Assembly (NCBI GenBank): GCA_016288675.1
Contig: JAEELC010000002.1
Location: 1 to 16,133, forward strand
Source: Acholeplasmatales bacterium
GTDB lineage: Bacteria; Bacillota_I; Bacilli_A; Acholeplasmatales; Anaeroplasmataceae
Direction of reading: 5' to 3'
Length of the DNA: 16,133 nt
This document shows positions 1 through 7,030 of this stretch, piece after piece (the stretch's first letter is position 1; the number at the start of each line of letters is the position of its first letter). The notes below the pieces were generated by a model. It did no database searches. It was given only the letters and a program-made list of their open reading frames with translations, and was not told the origin of the DNA. Position numbers and translations under genes: made by a program.

Positions 1-193
1 AAAGAGTCATAGCTCTAAATGGTTTTAACGAGATCACATATGCGTCTCAAGGATTAAATAACTTTCCATCACTACTATTATACATTAATATTAAAAATAA
101 AAAAACTAAGAGATTAAACTCCCAGTTTTAGTATACGAAAACAAGACTAGTTTAAAATGTAATTATAGGAACTTAAAAAGGAAAAGAAACAAA
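1..193. other. Left-edge region, possible 3' end of a rightward gene
   Basis: One forward frame is open from the window edge (position 3) to a TAG at 129-131, giving about 42 residues that include NGFNEITYASQGLNNFPSLL. It could be the C-terminus of a gene lying mostly outside the window, but I recognise no family and chance openness over this length is quite possible. The other two forward frames stop within the first 30 bases. The rest of the stretch to 193 is A+T-rich non-coding sequence leading into the ribosome binding site of the next gene. Confidence 0.2.
95..128 (-). terminator. Terminator-like hairpin, better on the minus strand
   Basis: On the minus strand AAACTGGGAG (128-119) can pair with CTCTTAGTTT (112-103) through ten base pairs, two of them G-U, around a six-base loop. 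A T-rich tract corresponding to the A-run at 95-105 follows. On the plus strand the two G-U pairs become A-C mismatches and no T-tract follows, so the hairpin makes sense only for leftward transcription. No leftward gene is visible to its right, so its role is unclear. Confidence 0.3.
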
Positions 194-607
194 ATGAGAT
201 TAGAATATACTGATACTAAAGAGGATAATAATATCGTTATATTAAAAAGAATTAGTTATAAATATTGTAATAATAAGGAAGGCATTATTTATACAAAATC
301 TTTAAATGATACAAATGATATTATAACTAAATTAATAAAAAATATTAGATTTTGTGTTTTAAATAAAAAAAATACAATTATTTTAAATTTATTAGTTAAT
401 CCTTATTTTGATGAATTAATAGATTATATAAAATGTGGAAAACTTAAAAGTAAGAGAAAATTAAAATTCATTAATAAATATATCTTTAAATATTTATCAA
501 ATAGATATGTTAATGCTTTAAACGATAGTGAACTATTTGAATGCTCGAAGATTTATAAAGATAAGAATATGTATTTAAAATCTTTAGAAATGACTAATCT
601 AATCTAA
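194..607 (+). CDS. Small hypothetical protein, 137 residues
   Basis: I do not recognise this protein. It is lysine-, asparagine- and isoleucine-rich, strongly basic, and has no obvious membrane segment or signal peptide. One moderately hydrophobic stretch (about residues 60-75, IILNLLVNPYFDELI) looks like part of a soluble fold. The ATG at 194 has an AAGGAA ribosome binding site about ten bases upstream. Arginine is written with AGA throughout, unlike the CGT-rich pheS and pheT downstream, which together with the very A+T-rich composition suggests an accessory or fast-evolving gene. A hairpin directly follows the stop. The reading frame is long for such A+T-rich DNA, which supports it being real. 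Confidence 0.55.
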   Translation: MRLEYTDTKEDNNIVILKRISYKYCNNKEGIIYTKSLNDTNDIITKLIKNIRFCVLNKKNTIILNLLVNPYFDELIDYIKCGKLKSKRKLKFINKYIFKYLSNRYVNALNDSELFECSKIYKDKNMYLKSLEMTNLI

Positions 608-609
608 AA

Positions 610-639
610 AAATAAGCTTGCTTTTTTGCAAGCTTATTT
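610..639 (+). terminator. Perfect 12-bp hairpin after the first hypothetical gene
   Basis: AAATAAGCTTGC at 610-621 and GCAAGCTTATTT at 628-639 form a perfect stem around a TTTTTT loop, right behind the stop at 605-607. The downstream T-tract on the plus strand is weak (TTTGAATTTATT), whereas the A-run before the stem gives a strong T-tract on the minus strand. It probably ends the rightward gene but may work better, or also, in the other direction. Confidence 0.6.
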
Positions 640-731
640 GAATTTATTCTTAAAATAGTAAAATTTTCCTTTTTTACATTTATATATTTTAAAAAAATAT
701 TGTAAAATATATATAAAGATAGGTGAAAACG

Positions 732-1301
732 ATGAAAAGTGTTTGTAAAAAGATATCTTTAATATCTTTTATTGCTATATTTGGATTAATTATATTGTAT
801 AAAATTATTTCATTGGCTTTTGATTATAAGAGTAGCGGTGAATTTAACTATTTTGGACTGATTTTTGGATTACCTTTATTAGTTATTATATTTGTAATTT
901 GTGAGAAAATGATTCATTCTCCTTATAAGTATAGAGATTTGGGCTTTATATTATTTATAACTAATTTTGTATTTATTATTTATGATGTAGCACAAACATT
1001 TGAATATGGCCCAAATTATAATTATGTCATATTTAATATTACATTAGTTATTTCAATATTGATGCTAATATTAGGAGTATTGATTAATATTTGGAAAAAT
1101 AAATATTTATATATTATTTCATTTGTTTTAAATATTTTTCTATTGTTAGTTCCTATTATTTTTATATTTAAAAGTAATTCATATATCTTATTACATATTT
1201 TCAGTATTTTGATTTTAATAACTATAATTAGTTATTATGTTTTTGGTTATTTAAACATGTATATTAAATATAAGGAGGAAAGATTTGATGAAAAAATTTG
1301 A
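732..1301 (+). CDS. Six-helix integral membrane protein, unknown function
   Basis: The frame is open from a GTG at 723, but AGGTG at 721-725 is a good ribosome binding site for the ATG at 732, giving 189 residues starting MKSVCKKISL. Six hydrophobic segments are visible at about residues 8-29, 40-57, 69-87, 97-121, 125-146 and 150-176, followed by a short charged tail (KYKEERFDEKI). No catalytic or binding motif is apparent and I recognise no family. The gene ends in TGA inside the start of the next gene, with a 14-base overlap, so the two are probably translationally coupled and made together. Similar size, helix number and tail charge suggest the pair could be diverged duplicates or subunits of one membrane complex; that is inference. 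Confidence 0.7.
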   Translation: MKSVCKKISLISFIAIFGLIILYKIISLAFDYKSSGEFNYFGLIFGLPLLVIIFVICEKMIHSPYKYRDLGFILFITNFVFIIYDVAQTFEYGPNYNYVIFNITLVISILMLILGVLINIWKNKYLYIISFVLNIFLLLVPIIFIFKSNSYILLHIFSILILITIISYYVFGYLNMYIKYKEERFDEKI

Positions 1302-1917
1302 TATAATAGGTTTTCTTGTTTCGTCATATACTTTTATAATAAGTACAATATTATATTTTATAATAACGCTAATAACACATAGCGTGGATTTATCTAATTA
1401 TGCTGACTTTTTTGTTTTCTATTTAACATTACCATTAAGTATTTCTTTAATTGTTGTAATCGCATTTATTATATATTCAATAGTAGCTGTACATAAGAAA
1501 CAGTATAAAAAAGGTATAACATTATTAATTAATACATTCAATATGTTATTATTTGTTTTGATTGTTGTTTACTTCTTTATGTATTTTTCAGTGAAAATGG
1601 TGCTTTGTATTGTTAATTTAACAACAATAATTTTAGTATTTGTATTCCCATTACATACAGAAAAGAAGAATACTTTAGTTGTAAGAATTGGTTTGATTAT
1701 AACATTTATATTAAATATCATAAGTGTTTTCATTGCATTATATGTAATGCATAGATCTATAGTAAATACTTATATTATAAAAGATAGCTACGGACCATTC
1801 TTTGTAACAGTTGGTTATTTAAGTTTAATTTGCATATATCTATTTAGTTATATTTATTTTTTCATAAATGTAAGAAAAAATAAGGACAAGGAACAAAAAG
1901 AAATTCTACAAAACTAA
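1288..1917 (+). CDS. Six-helix integral membrane protein, partner of the preceding gene
   Basis: I chose the ATG at 1288 over the in-frame TTG at 1285 because AAGGAGG at 1272-1278 lies nine bases upstream. The product has 209 residues. Hydrophobic segments sit at about residues 6-31, 41-68, 77-100, 103-122, 129-154 and 170-194, with short basic loops (HKKQYKKG near 69-76) and a highly charged C-terminus (RKNKDKEQKE). No enzyme motif or known family is recognisable. Its start lies inside the previous gene, and both share size and architecture. A hairpin follows the stop, so the two genes form a bicistronic unit. Confidence 0.7.
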   Translation: MKKFDIIGFLVSSYTFIISTILYFIITLITHSVDLSNYADFFVFYLTLPLSISLIVVIAFIIYSIVAVHKKQYKKGITLLINTFNMLLFVLIVVYFFMYFSVKMVLCIVNLTTIILVFVFPLHTEKKNTLVVRIGLIITFILNIISVFIALYVMHRSIVNTYIIKDSYGPFFVTVGYLSLICIYLFSYIYFFINVRKNKDKEQKEILQN

Positions 1918-1921
1918 AAAA

Positions 1922-1963
1922 AAAGATAACTATACACTTTAATTATTTTGTATAGTTATCTTT
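1922..1963 (+). terminator. 15-bp hairpin closing the membrane-protein pair
   Basis: AAAGATAACTATACA at 1922-1936 pairs perfectly with TGTATAGTTATCTTT at 1949-1963 around a 12-base loop, five bases after the stop. Rightward it is followed only by a broken T-tract (TTTGTTGATTT). Leftward it would be followed by a long T-run. It is probably a bidirectional-type terminator. Confidence 0.6.
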
Positions 1964-1972
1964 GTTGATTTG

Positions 1973-1999
1973 ATCATTAATTTATGATTAATTAATTAA
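1973..1999 (+). repeat. Short A+T-rich repeat, copy 1
   Basis: The sequence ATCATTAATTTATGATT recurs with one mismatch as ATCATTAGTTTATGATT at the stop codon of the gene ending at 3121, and the similarity continues loosely into AATTAA in both. Each copy can fold ATCAT against ATGAT. Both sit just 3' of a membrane-protein gene. Confidence 0.3.
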
Positions 2000-2043
2000 G
2001 CTGATTAATATCAGCAAAACTTCTAAAATTCAAAAATTGTAAG

Positions 2044-2067
2044 AAAAAGCTCCAAGGGAGCTTTTTT
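2044..2067 (+). terminator. Intrinsic terminator upstream of the seven-helix protein gene
   Basis: AAAAAGCTCC (2044-2053) pairs with GGAGCTTTTT (2057-2066) around a three-base AAG loop and runs into a T-rich tail (TTTTTTCTTTTATT). This is a typical rightward intrinsic terminator. It lies about 80 bases beyond the hairpin that already follows the previous gene, so it is a second, stronger stop before the promoter at 2074. Confidence 0.75.
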
Positions 2068-2073
2068 CTTTTA

Positions 2074-2102
2074 TTGATTTTTGTAGATAATATTGTTAAA
2101 AT
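2074..2102 (+). promoter_or_regulatory. Extended -10 promoter for the seven-helix protein gene
   Basis: TTGATT at 2074-2079 and TAAAAT at 2097-2102 are 17 bases apart, and a TG one base before the -10 (2094-2095) makes it an extended -10 promoter. It sits immediately behind the terminator tail and about 30 bases before the start codon at 2135. Confidence 0.6.
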
Positions 2103-2134
2103 AAATGTATCATTAAGTATTTGGGAGAATTATT

Positions 2135-3121
2135 ATGAATATTGAAACTAGCCAATTTTTACTTAAGAAAGGTAAATATGTCAAAACATTTAAATCTAGA
2201 TTAGTAGGTATGTTTATTAGTATTATTTTACTTGCTTATTTAGGCATAAGCACATATCTAAAAGCTCGTAATACGAATTTAAGAAATGTTCCAGATATTA
2301 ATAGTATAAGAACTAAAAAAGATGTTCAAATGTTTTTTGATTACTATATTATTTTAATTTCTGTTATTACAGCTGTATTAAAGATAATATTTGGATTTAT
2401 TTTATCTCTCACCAAAAAGAGTTTATTTGGATATAATCATTATATTTTAGAACGTATTCTAGAGCTTGTTTATAATATTGTTTTGTTAGCTATTTTTTCA
2501 ATTACTCTATATAATACAATATCTTCATTTGGATTTCTTCGTGAAGATTTATCTTTTAAGCCTTGGGATGAGACTAGTAATATTTTAGCAGATATTATAA
2601 TAAATCCTAGGCATCATAGAAGAGATTTATTAGCTTTAATAGCGACTATAGCTATTAATATTCCTCTTTTAATTAAGGTATTAGTATTTGCGATTAAAGA
2701 ATTTGCATCATTATATTTAATGGTTCCATTATTTATTGTTGGACCTATATTATATTTAGCGTTAATTTTTAGCACTTCAAATAAATATGAATTTTCTAAT
2801 TATGATGATGAATATTATTTATGTACTGTTACTAAAAAGGAAGGATTTTTACATTTTATTAAAAGATTCGTATTAATTAATTCTATATTGACATTAATTG
2901 GATATATTGTATATTTGATGTTTACTGTTGGAGATGATGCCTTTGCTCATGAGGTTAGACATATAAATGGACGTGATATACATCTTGTTTCAATTATTGT
3001 ATTTATTGCATTAAATATTGTTGTAGTGTATATTACTGTTTTACGTATTAAATTAAGTAGCTTAAGACAAAAAGTATGCACACAAATATATGACAGAAGA
3101 AATAGTAGACGTATTGCTTAA
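2135..3121 (+). CDS. Seven-helix membrane protein, unknown function
   Basis: This 328-residue protein is preceded by GGGAG at 2123-2127, eight bases from the ATG. After a basic N-terminal segment (KKGKYVKTFKSR) there are about seven membrane segments, near residues 23-42, 69-92, 108-128, 164-187, 190-212, 243-263 and 283-306, and a basic tail ending RRNSRRIA. Two larger loops lie between helices: about 129-163, containing NPRHHRRD, and about 213-240, rich in acidic and tyrosine residues (YDDEYYLC). A further loop carries several histidines (AHEVRHINGRDIH). No known family is recognisable. It has its own promoter, stands alone between the membrane pair and pheS, and its role is unknown. The long frame, promoter and ribosome binding site make the gene itself secure. 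Confidence 0.75.
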   Translation: MNIETSQFLLKKGKYVKTFKSRLVGMFISIILLAYLGISTYLKARNTNLRNVPDINSIRTKKDVQMFFDYYIILISVITAVLKIIFGFILSLTKKSLFGYNHYILERILELVYNIVLLAIFSITLYNTISSFGFLREDLSFKPWDETSNILADIIINPRHHRRDLLALIATIAINIPLLIKVLVFAIKEFASLYLMVPLFIVGPILYLALIFSTSNKYEFSNYDDEYYLCTVTKKEGFLHFIKRFVLINSILTLIGYIVYLMFTVGDDAFAHEVRHINGRDIHLVSIIVFIALNIVVVYITVLRIKLSSLRQKVCTQIYDRRNSRRIA

Positions 3122-3147
3122 TCATTAGTTTATGATTTAATCAATTA
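3121..3147 (+). repeat. Short A+T-rich repeat, copy 2
   Basis: This is the second copy of the element at 1973-1999. ATCATTAGTTTATGATT begins at the last base of the stop codon and differs from the first copy at one position in 17. After that the two copies match only with a one-base gap. The composition is almost pure A+T, so chance similarity is possible. Confidence 0.3.
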
Positions 3148-3180
3148 AAATCAAGTTTGAATTGGTCATATCTTTTTCTC

Positions 3181-3209
3181 TTGAAAATGTTTAATAGTTT
3201 ATATATAAT
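3181..3209 (+). promoter_or_regulatory. Sigma-70-type promoter of pheST
   Basis: TTGAAA at 3181-3186 and TATAAT at 3204-3209 are separated by exactly 17 bases. Transcription would begin near 3216, just upstream of the T-box stem I, so the whole leader would be transcribed. Confidence 0.8.
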
Positions 3210-3215
3210 ATAGAA

Positions 3216-3437
3216 GAAATAAATAAAACTTTGATGAAAGAGTAGTAAATATATTTAAACTTTACAGAAAATAGGTGTTGATGAGAATCCTTAAGAGAGA
3301 ATATATTGAATTCACTTTCTAGTGATTCTAATCAAATCCGGTAGTCCCGTTATAGACATTAAAGAGTAAGATAATTAATATCTTAAACAAAGGTGGTACC
3401 GCGATAATTCGTCCTTAATTTAAGGACGATTTTTTTA
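3216..3437 (+). promoter_or_regulatory. T-box leader sensing uncharged tRNA-Phe
   Basis: The T-box core AAGGTGGTACCGCG (ending 3403) is unmistakable. Stem I closes by TTTGAT (3230-3235) with ATCAAA (3331-3336) and GAAAG (3236-3240) with CTTTC (3315-3319). The AGTA of the 5' strand (3242-3245) faces GAA at 3308-3310. Directly after it lies TTC at 3311-3313, the expected specifier codon for phenylalanine. A small stem III is formed by TAAGATA (3367-3373) and TATCTTA (3379-3385). The TGGT of the core can pair with a tRNA 3' end ACCA, matching a discriminator A. Uncharged tRNA-Phe should stabilise the antiterminator and allow transcription of pheST; charged tRNA leaves the terminator at 3409-3436 to form. 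Confidence 0.93.
3409..3436 (+). terminator. Regulated terminator of the pheST T-box
   Basis: TCGTCCTTA (3409-3417) pairs with TAAGGACGA (3421-3429), followed by seven T. The 5' arm (CGTCCTT) is also the sequence that pairs with AAGG and neighbouring bases of the T-box core in the antiterminator, so the two structures exclude each other. Confidence 0.9.
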
Positions 3438-3458
3438 TTTATTAGGAGGATTTTTTTT

Positions 3459-4499
3459 ATGAGTATGAAAGAAGATCTAGAGCGTGCTCTAGAAGATGCA
3501 AAAGCTGCATTTGCTCGTGTTAAGGACAAAATTGAACTTGCTAATGAAAAGGCTAATTGGCTAGGTAAAAAAGGACCTTTAGCTGCGATTATGGCTAATA
3601 TGCGTAATTTAACTGCTGAAGAACGTAAAGAAGTTGGTCAAGTATCTAATATAACAAAGCAAGGTATTAGTGACGCATATGATGCAAAATTAAAAGAATT
3701 AAATGATAAAGAAATTAATGCACGTATCGAACAAGAAAAAATTGATATAACTATGCCAGGATATACTTTTAAAAAAGGTACTATTCATCCATTAATGCAA
3801 ACTATTGAAGATATGGAAGATTTATTCATTGGTCAAGGTTATGAAATTGCAGAAGGACCTGAAATTGAAACAGATACATACTGCTTTGAAAAACTTAACC
3901 TACCTAAAGGACATCCAGCTCGTGATATGCAAGATACATTCTATATTGATGCTGAACGTTTATTACGTAGCCAAACTTCACCTGTACAAGCTCGTACAAT
4001 GGAGCTTAAGGAAGGTAAGCCAATTAAGATTATTTGCCCAGGTAAGGTTTATCGTAGAGATGCTGATGATGCTACTCACTCTCATCAATTTATGCAAATG
4101 GAAGGTTTAGTTCTTGGTAAGAATATTACTATGGCTGATTTAAAGGGAGCACTTCTTTCAATTGCTCGTAAAATGTTTGGTGAAGAACGTGAAATTAGAC
4201 TTCGCCCAAGCTATTTTCCATTTACTGAACCATCAGTAGAAGTAGATGTTTCTTGTGCTCGTTGTGGTGGTAAAGGTTGCCCTACATGCAAAGGTACAGG
4301 TTGGATTGAAGTTTTAGGTGCTGGTATGGTAAATAATCGTGTTCTTGAAATGTCAGGATATGATCCAAAGGAAATTCAAGGATTTGCTTTTGGTGTTGGT
4401 GTTGAACGTGTTGCTATGCTTAAATATGGTATTGATGATATCCGTAACTTCTATACAAATGATATTCGTTTCTTAGATGAATTTAAGGAGGAACGTTAA
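3459..4499 (+). CDS. pheS: Phenylalanine-tRNA ligase, alpha subunit
   Basis: PheS is the catalytic subunit of the cytoplasmic alpha2-beta2 enzyme that charges tRNA-Phe. The 346 residues match the usual bacterial length. Residues 1 to about 90 form the helical N-terminal coiled-coil region, and the class II synthetase core follows. Visible landmarks are [12 protein letters not shown] (about 151-162), the motif 2 region [19 protein letters not shown] (about 195-213) and motif 3 [14 protein letters not shown] (about 318-331). Four cysteines (C266, C269, C274, C277) form a CxxC-x4-CxxC insertion; my recollection is that B. subtilis PheS has a similar one, so it is not odd. AGGAGG at 3444-3449 sets the ATG at 3459, with a second ATG two codons later. 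The T-box leader controls it, and pheT follows two bases after the stop. Confidence 0.98.
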   Translation: MSMKEDLERALEDAKAAFARVKDKIELANEKANWLGKKGPLAAIMANMRNLTAEERKEVGQVSNITKQGISDAYDAKLKELNDKEINARIEQEKIDITMPGYTFKKGTIHPLMQTIEDMEDLFIGQGYEIAEGPEIETDTYCFEKLNLPKGHPARDMQDTFYIDAERLLRSQTSPVQARTMELKEGKPIKIICPGKVYRRDADDATHSHQFMQMEGLVLGKNITMADLKGALLSIARKMFGEEREIRLRPSYFPFTEPSVEVDVSCARCGGKGCPTCKGTGWIEVLGAGMVNNRVLEMSGYDPKEIQGFAFGVGVERVAMLKYGIDDIRNFYTNDIRFLDEFKEER

Positions 4500-4501
4500 T
4501 T

Positions 4502-6874
4502 ATGAAAGTATCAGTTAATTTCTTAAAAGATTATTTAAATTTAGATAATTATACAAGTGAAGATTTATTCAAAGCTTTTTCATATCATATTGTTGAAATC
4601 GAAGAAGCTAAAGCTTTAGTAGAAGCTAACAACTTAACTATTGGTTATGTAAAGGAATGCGAAGAAGTTGAAGGTACTCATCTTCATAAGTGTTTAATTG
4701 AAATTAAACCAGGACAATATAGCCAAATTGTTTGTGGTGCTCCTAATATGACTCAAGGTGTTAAGGCTATTGTAGCTTTACCAGGAGCTGTATTACCAGG
4801 TAATTTTGAAATTAAGCCTTCTAAAGTACATGGTATTGAATCAAATGGTATGTGCTGCTCATTACAAGAATTAGGTATTGATGAAAAGTTCGTTCCAGAA
4901 CGTTTCAAAGACGGTATCTATTTATTTAATGATGATGCACCAGTTGGTGAAAATCCTCTTCATTATTTAGGACTTGATGACTTTGTATTTGATTTAGATT
5001 TAACAGCAAACCGTAGTGATCTTTTATCTGTTGAAGGTGTTGCTTATGATTTAGGTGCAGTTTTAAATCAACATGTTGAACCTAAGCAATTTAAGTTAAA
5101 AGAAACTCGTACAGAAAATCCTATGGATGTTACTGTTAAAACTAAAAAATGTACAAAATATTTAACTCGTGTAATTAAAAATGTTAAGATTACTGAATCT
5201 CCATTATTCATTAGACAACGTTTAATTTCAATGGGTGTACGACCAATTAATAATGTAGTAGATATTACAAACTATGTAATGATGGAACTTGGTCAACCAC
5301 TACATGCATTTGATTATGATAAGCTAGGCAACAAGATTGTTGTAAGACAAGCTCGTGATGGTGAAAAATTAGTTACATTAGATGATGTTGAACGTGATTT
5401 AACTAAGGATGATATTGTTATTACTGCTGGTAAAGAAGCTTTATGCCTTGCTGGTGTTATGGGTGGTGCTACAACTGAAATTAGTAACAAGACTAAGAAT
5501 GTAGTACTTGAATCAGCATTCTTTGATCCACTTTCAATCCGTAAGACTAGTAAACGTTTAGGATTAAAGAGTGAAGCTTCAACTCGTTTTGAACGTACAG
5601 TTGATTATGATAGAGTTGAAAGAGCTCTTAACTATGCTGCTTATTTATTAACTGAATATGCATCTGGTAAGGTATTAAAAGGTGTTTCTGGTGTTGAAAA
5701 TGAATCTAAGTCAAAGATTGTTAGAATCTCTACATCAAAGATTAATAATGTACTTGGAACATCATATACAACAGAAGAAATTAAGAATGCATTTGAACGT
5801 TATCAATATGAATATGTTCAAAAGGGTTCTAATTTTACAATCACTCTTCCAAGCAGAAGAATGGACTTACTTGAAAACTATCAAGATATTATTGAAGATG
5901 TTGCACGTTTATATGGATATGATGCAATTCCTACAAAGCTTGCTGACACTAATTCACAAGGTAAGCTTTCTGATAAGCAAAGATATGTACGTAATCTTAG
6001 ACACACAATGGCTGGTCTAGGTGTTAACGAAGCTATTAACTATTCTTTAACTGATGTTGAAACATTAAACGATTTCGTATTAGATACATTAACAAATGTT
6101 GAAGTAATGATGCCTATGCTTGACTCAATGAAAGTTATGAGACATTCTCTTGTTAATGCATTATTACGTAATGTTAAATATAATAAAGCTCATAAGCAAA
6201 ATAATGTTTCTTTATTTGAAATTGGTAAGCGTTATTCAGAAAATGAGGAAACTTTAATGTTTGCTGGTGCATTTGAAGGTACATTTGAATCATCTCAATG
6301 GCAAGGATTAAAGACTCCAGTTGACTTCTTCTTAGTAAAGGGTATTCTTGATACAGTATTTGCTAAGTTTGGTTATAAAGCCACTTATACTCCAATTGAT
6401 GATAAGCTACCTACTCTTCATCCAGGTAGAAGTGCATATATTTCAGTAAATAATAAGGTTGTTGGTTTTGTTGGTGAACTTCACCCACGTTATGCACATG
6501 AAAATGATTTAGATAATACTTATGTATTTGAATTAAATCTAGATTTATTATATTCAATGCATAATGTAAGCTTTGAATATAAATCTATTTCTAAGTTCCA
6601 AGCTGTTGAACGTGACCTTGCAATTGTTTTAAAGAAGGATATTCCAGCAAGCGAAGTTGTTCGTGTTATTGAAATGGTTTCTAAGAAATATTTAGTATCA
6701 TTAAATATTTTCGACTGCTATACAGGAGAAAATGTAGCTAGTGATGAGAAGAGCTTAGCTATTAAATTAGTTTTAAATTCTCAAGATAAAGCTCTTGAAA
6801 GTGAAGATGTTGAAAAGGTTATTCATTCTATTTTAAATAGATTAGATGTTCTTCTTCATGCAAGATTAAGATAA
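4502..6874 (+). CDS. pheT: Phenylalanine-tRNA ligase, beta subunit
   Basis: PheT is the partner of PheS and carries the editing and tRNA-contacting domains. At 790 residues it is full length. In order: a small N-terminal domain; an EMAP-type tRNA-binding domain at about 40-150 (with VCGAPNM and VHGIESNGMCCS); the B3/B4 editing domain around 210-380; the B5 domain around 400-470; a non-catalytic synthetase-like core (DLLENYQDIIEDVARLYGYD at its start); and a C-terminal ferredoxin-fold anticodon-binding domain beginning near KFQAVERDLAIVL. AAGGAGG at 4485-4491, inside the last codons of pheS, is the ribosome binding site, so the pair is likely translated at matched rates. An intrinsic terminator follows. 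Confidence 0.98.
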   Translation: MKVSVNFLKDYLNLDNYTSEDLFKAFSYHIVEIEEAKALVEANNLTIGYVKECEEVEGTHLHKCLIEIKPGQYSQIVCGAPNMTQGVKAIVALPGAVLPGNFEIKPSKVHGIESNGMCCSLQELGIDEKFVPERFKDGIYLFNDDAPVGENPLHYLGLDDFVFDLDLTANRSDLLSVEGVAYDLGAVLNQHVEPKQFKLKETRTENPMDVTVKTKKCTKYLTRVIKNVKITESPLFIRQRLISMGVRPINNVVDITNYVMMELGQPLHAFDYDKLGNKIVVRQARDGEKLVTLDDVERDLTKDDIVITAGKEALCLAGVMGGATTEISNKTKNVVLESAFFDPLSIRKTSKRLGLKSEASTRFERTVDYDRVERALNYAAYLLTEYASGKVLKGVSGVENESKSKIVRISTSKINNVLGTSYTTEEIKNAFERYQYEYVQKGSNFTITLPSRRMDLLENYQDIIEDVARLYGYDAIPTKLADTNSQGKLSDKQRYVRNLRHTMAGLGVNEAINYSLTDVETLNDFVLDTLTNVEVMMPMLDSMKVMRHSLVNALLRNVKYNKAHKQNNVSLFEIGKRYSENEETLMFAGAFEGTFESSQWQGLKTPVDFFLVKGILDTVFAKFGYKATYTPIDDKLPTLHPGRSAYISVNNKVVGFVGELHPRYAHENDLDNTYVFELNLDLLYSMHNVSFEYKSISKFQAVERDLAIVLKKDIPASEVVRVIEMVSKKYLVSLNIFDCYTGENVASDEKSLAIKLVLNSQDKALESEDVEKVIHSILNRLDVLLHARLR

Positions 6875-6880
6875 AATATA

Positions 6881-6912
6881 GGTTCTCAGTAATTGCTGAG
6901 AACCATTTTTTT
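6881..6912 (+). terminator. Intrinsic terminator of pheST
   Basis: GGTTCTCAG (6881-6889) pairs perfectly with CTGAGAACC (6896-6904) around a six-base loop, and seven T follow at 6906-6912. It lies six bases after the pheT stop codon. Confidence 0.93.
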
Positions 6913-6993
6913 AATTTAATATATTAAAAGATAAGCATTTTGACTCATGAGTAACATTTGTTTATGTCTTTTTATTAAAAAAATATAAAAATA

Positions 6994-7002
6994 TGTTATA
7001 AT
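6994..7002 (+). promoter_or_regulatory. Extended -10 promoter of the rlmN-rsgA-rpe operon
   Basis: TG at 6994-6995 followed by one base and TATAAT at 6997-7002 is a perfect extended -10 element. No good -35 stands 17 bases upstream, which is tolerated with an extended -10. The ribosome binding site of rlmN begins only 13 bases downstream, so the leader is very short. Confidence 0.6.
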
Positions 7003-7030
7003 AATTAAGTTGATAAAGGAGCTATTAATT

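Noticed and set aside
1299..1301. TGA at the end of the first membrane-protein gene as a possible tryptophan codon (mycoplasma code)
   Set aside because: Conserved Trp residues in PheS are TGG, the long housekeeping genes contain no in-frame TGA, and reading through would only add an unrelated tail overlapping the next gene. The standard code fits.
1964..2043. Possible small RNA between two hairpins downstream of the membrane pair
   Set aside because: No promoter is visible before it and the folding is all weak A+T pairing; the second hairpin is adequately explained as a terminator.
3805..4110. Out-of-frame rightward open frame inside pheS, and a similar one inside pheT (5682-6020)
   Set aside because: Both lie wholly within well-conserved genes in another frame and encode low-complexity peptides.
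6943..6952. Perfect palindrome ACTCATGAGT near a TTGACT string upstream of rlmN
   Set aside because: It is only 10 bases long, has no matching -10 at a proper distance, and a better extended -10 lies at 6994-7002. No evidence that it is an operator.
7010..7030. Upstream TTG start for rlmN adding seven residues
   Set aside because: The AAAGGAG ribosome binding site lies within this stretch and points to the ATG at 7031.
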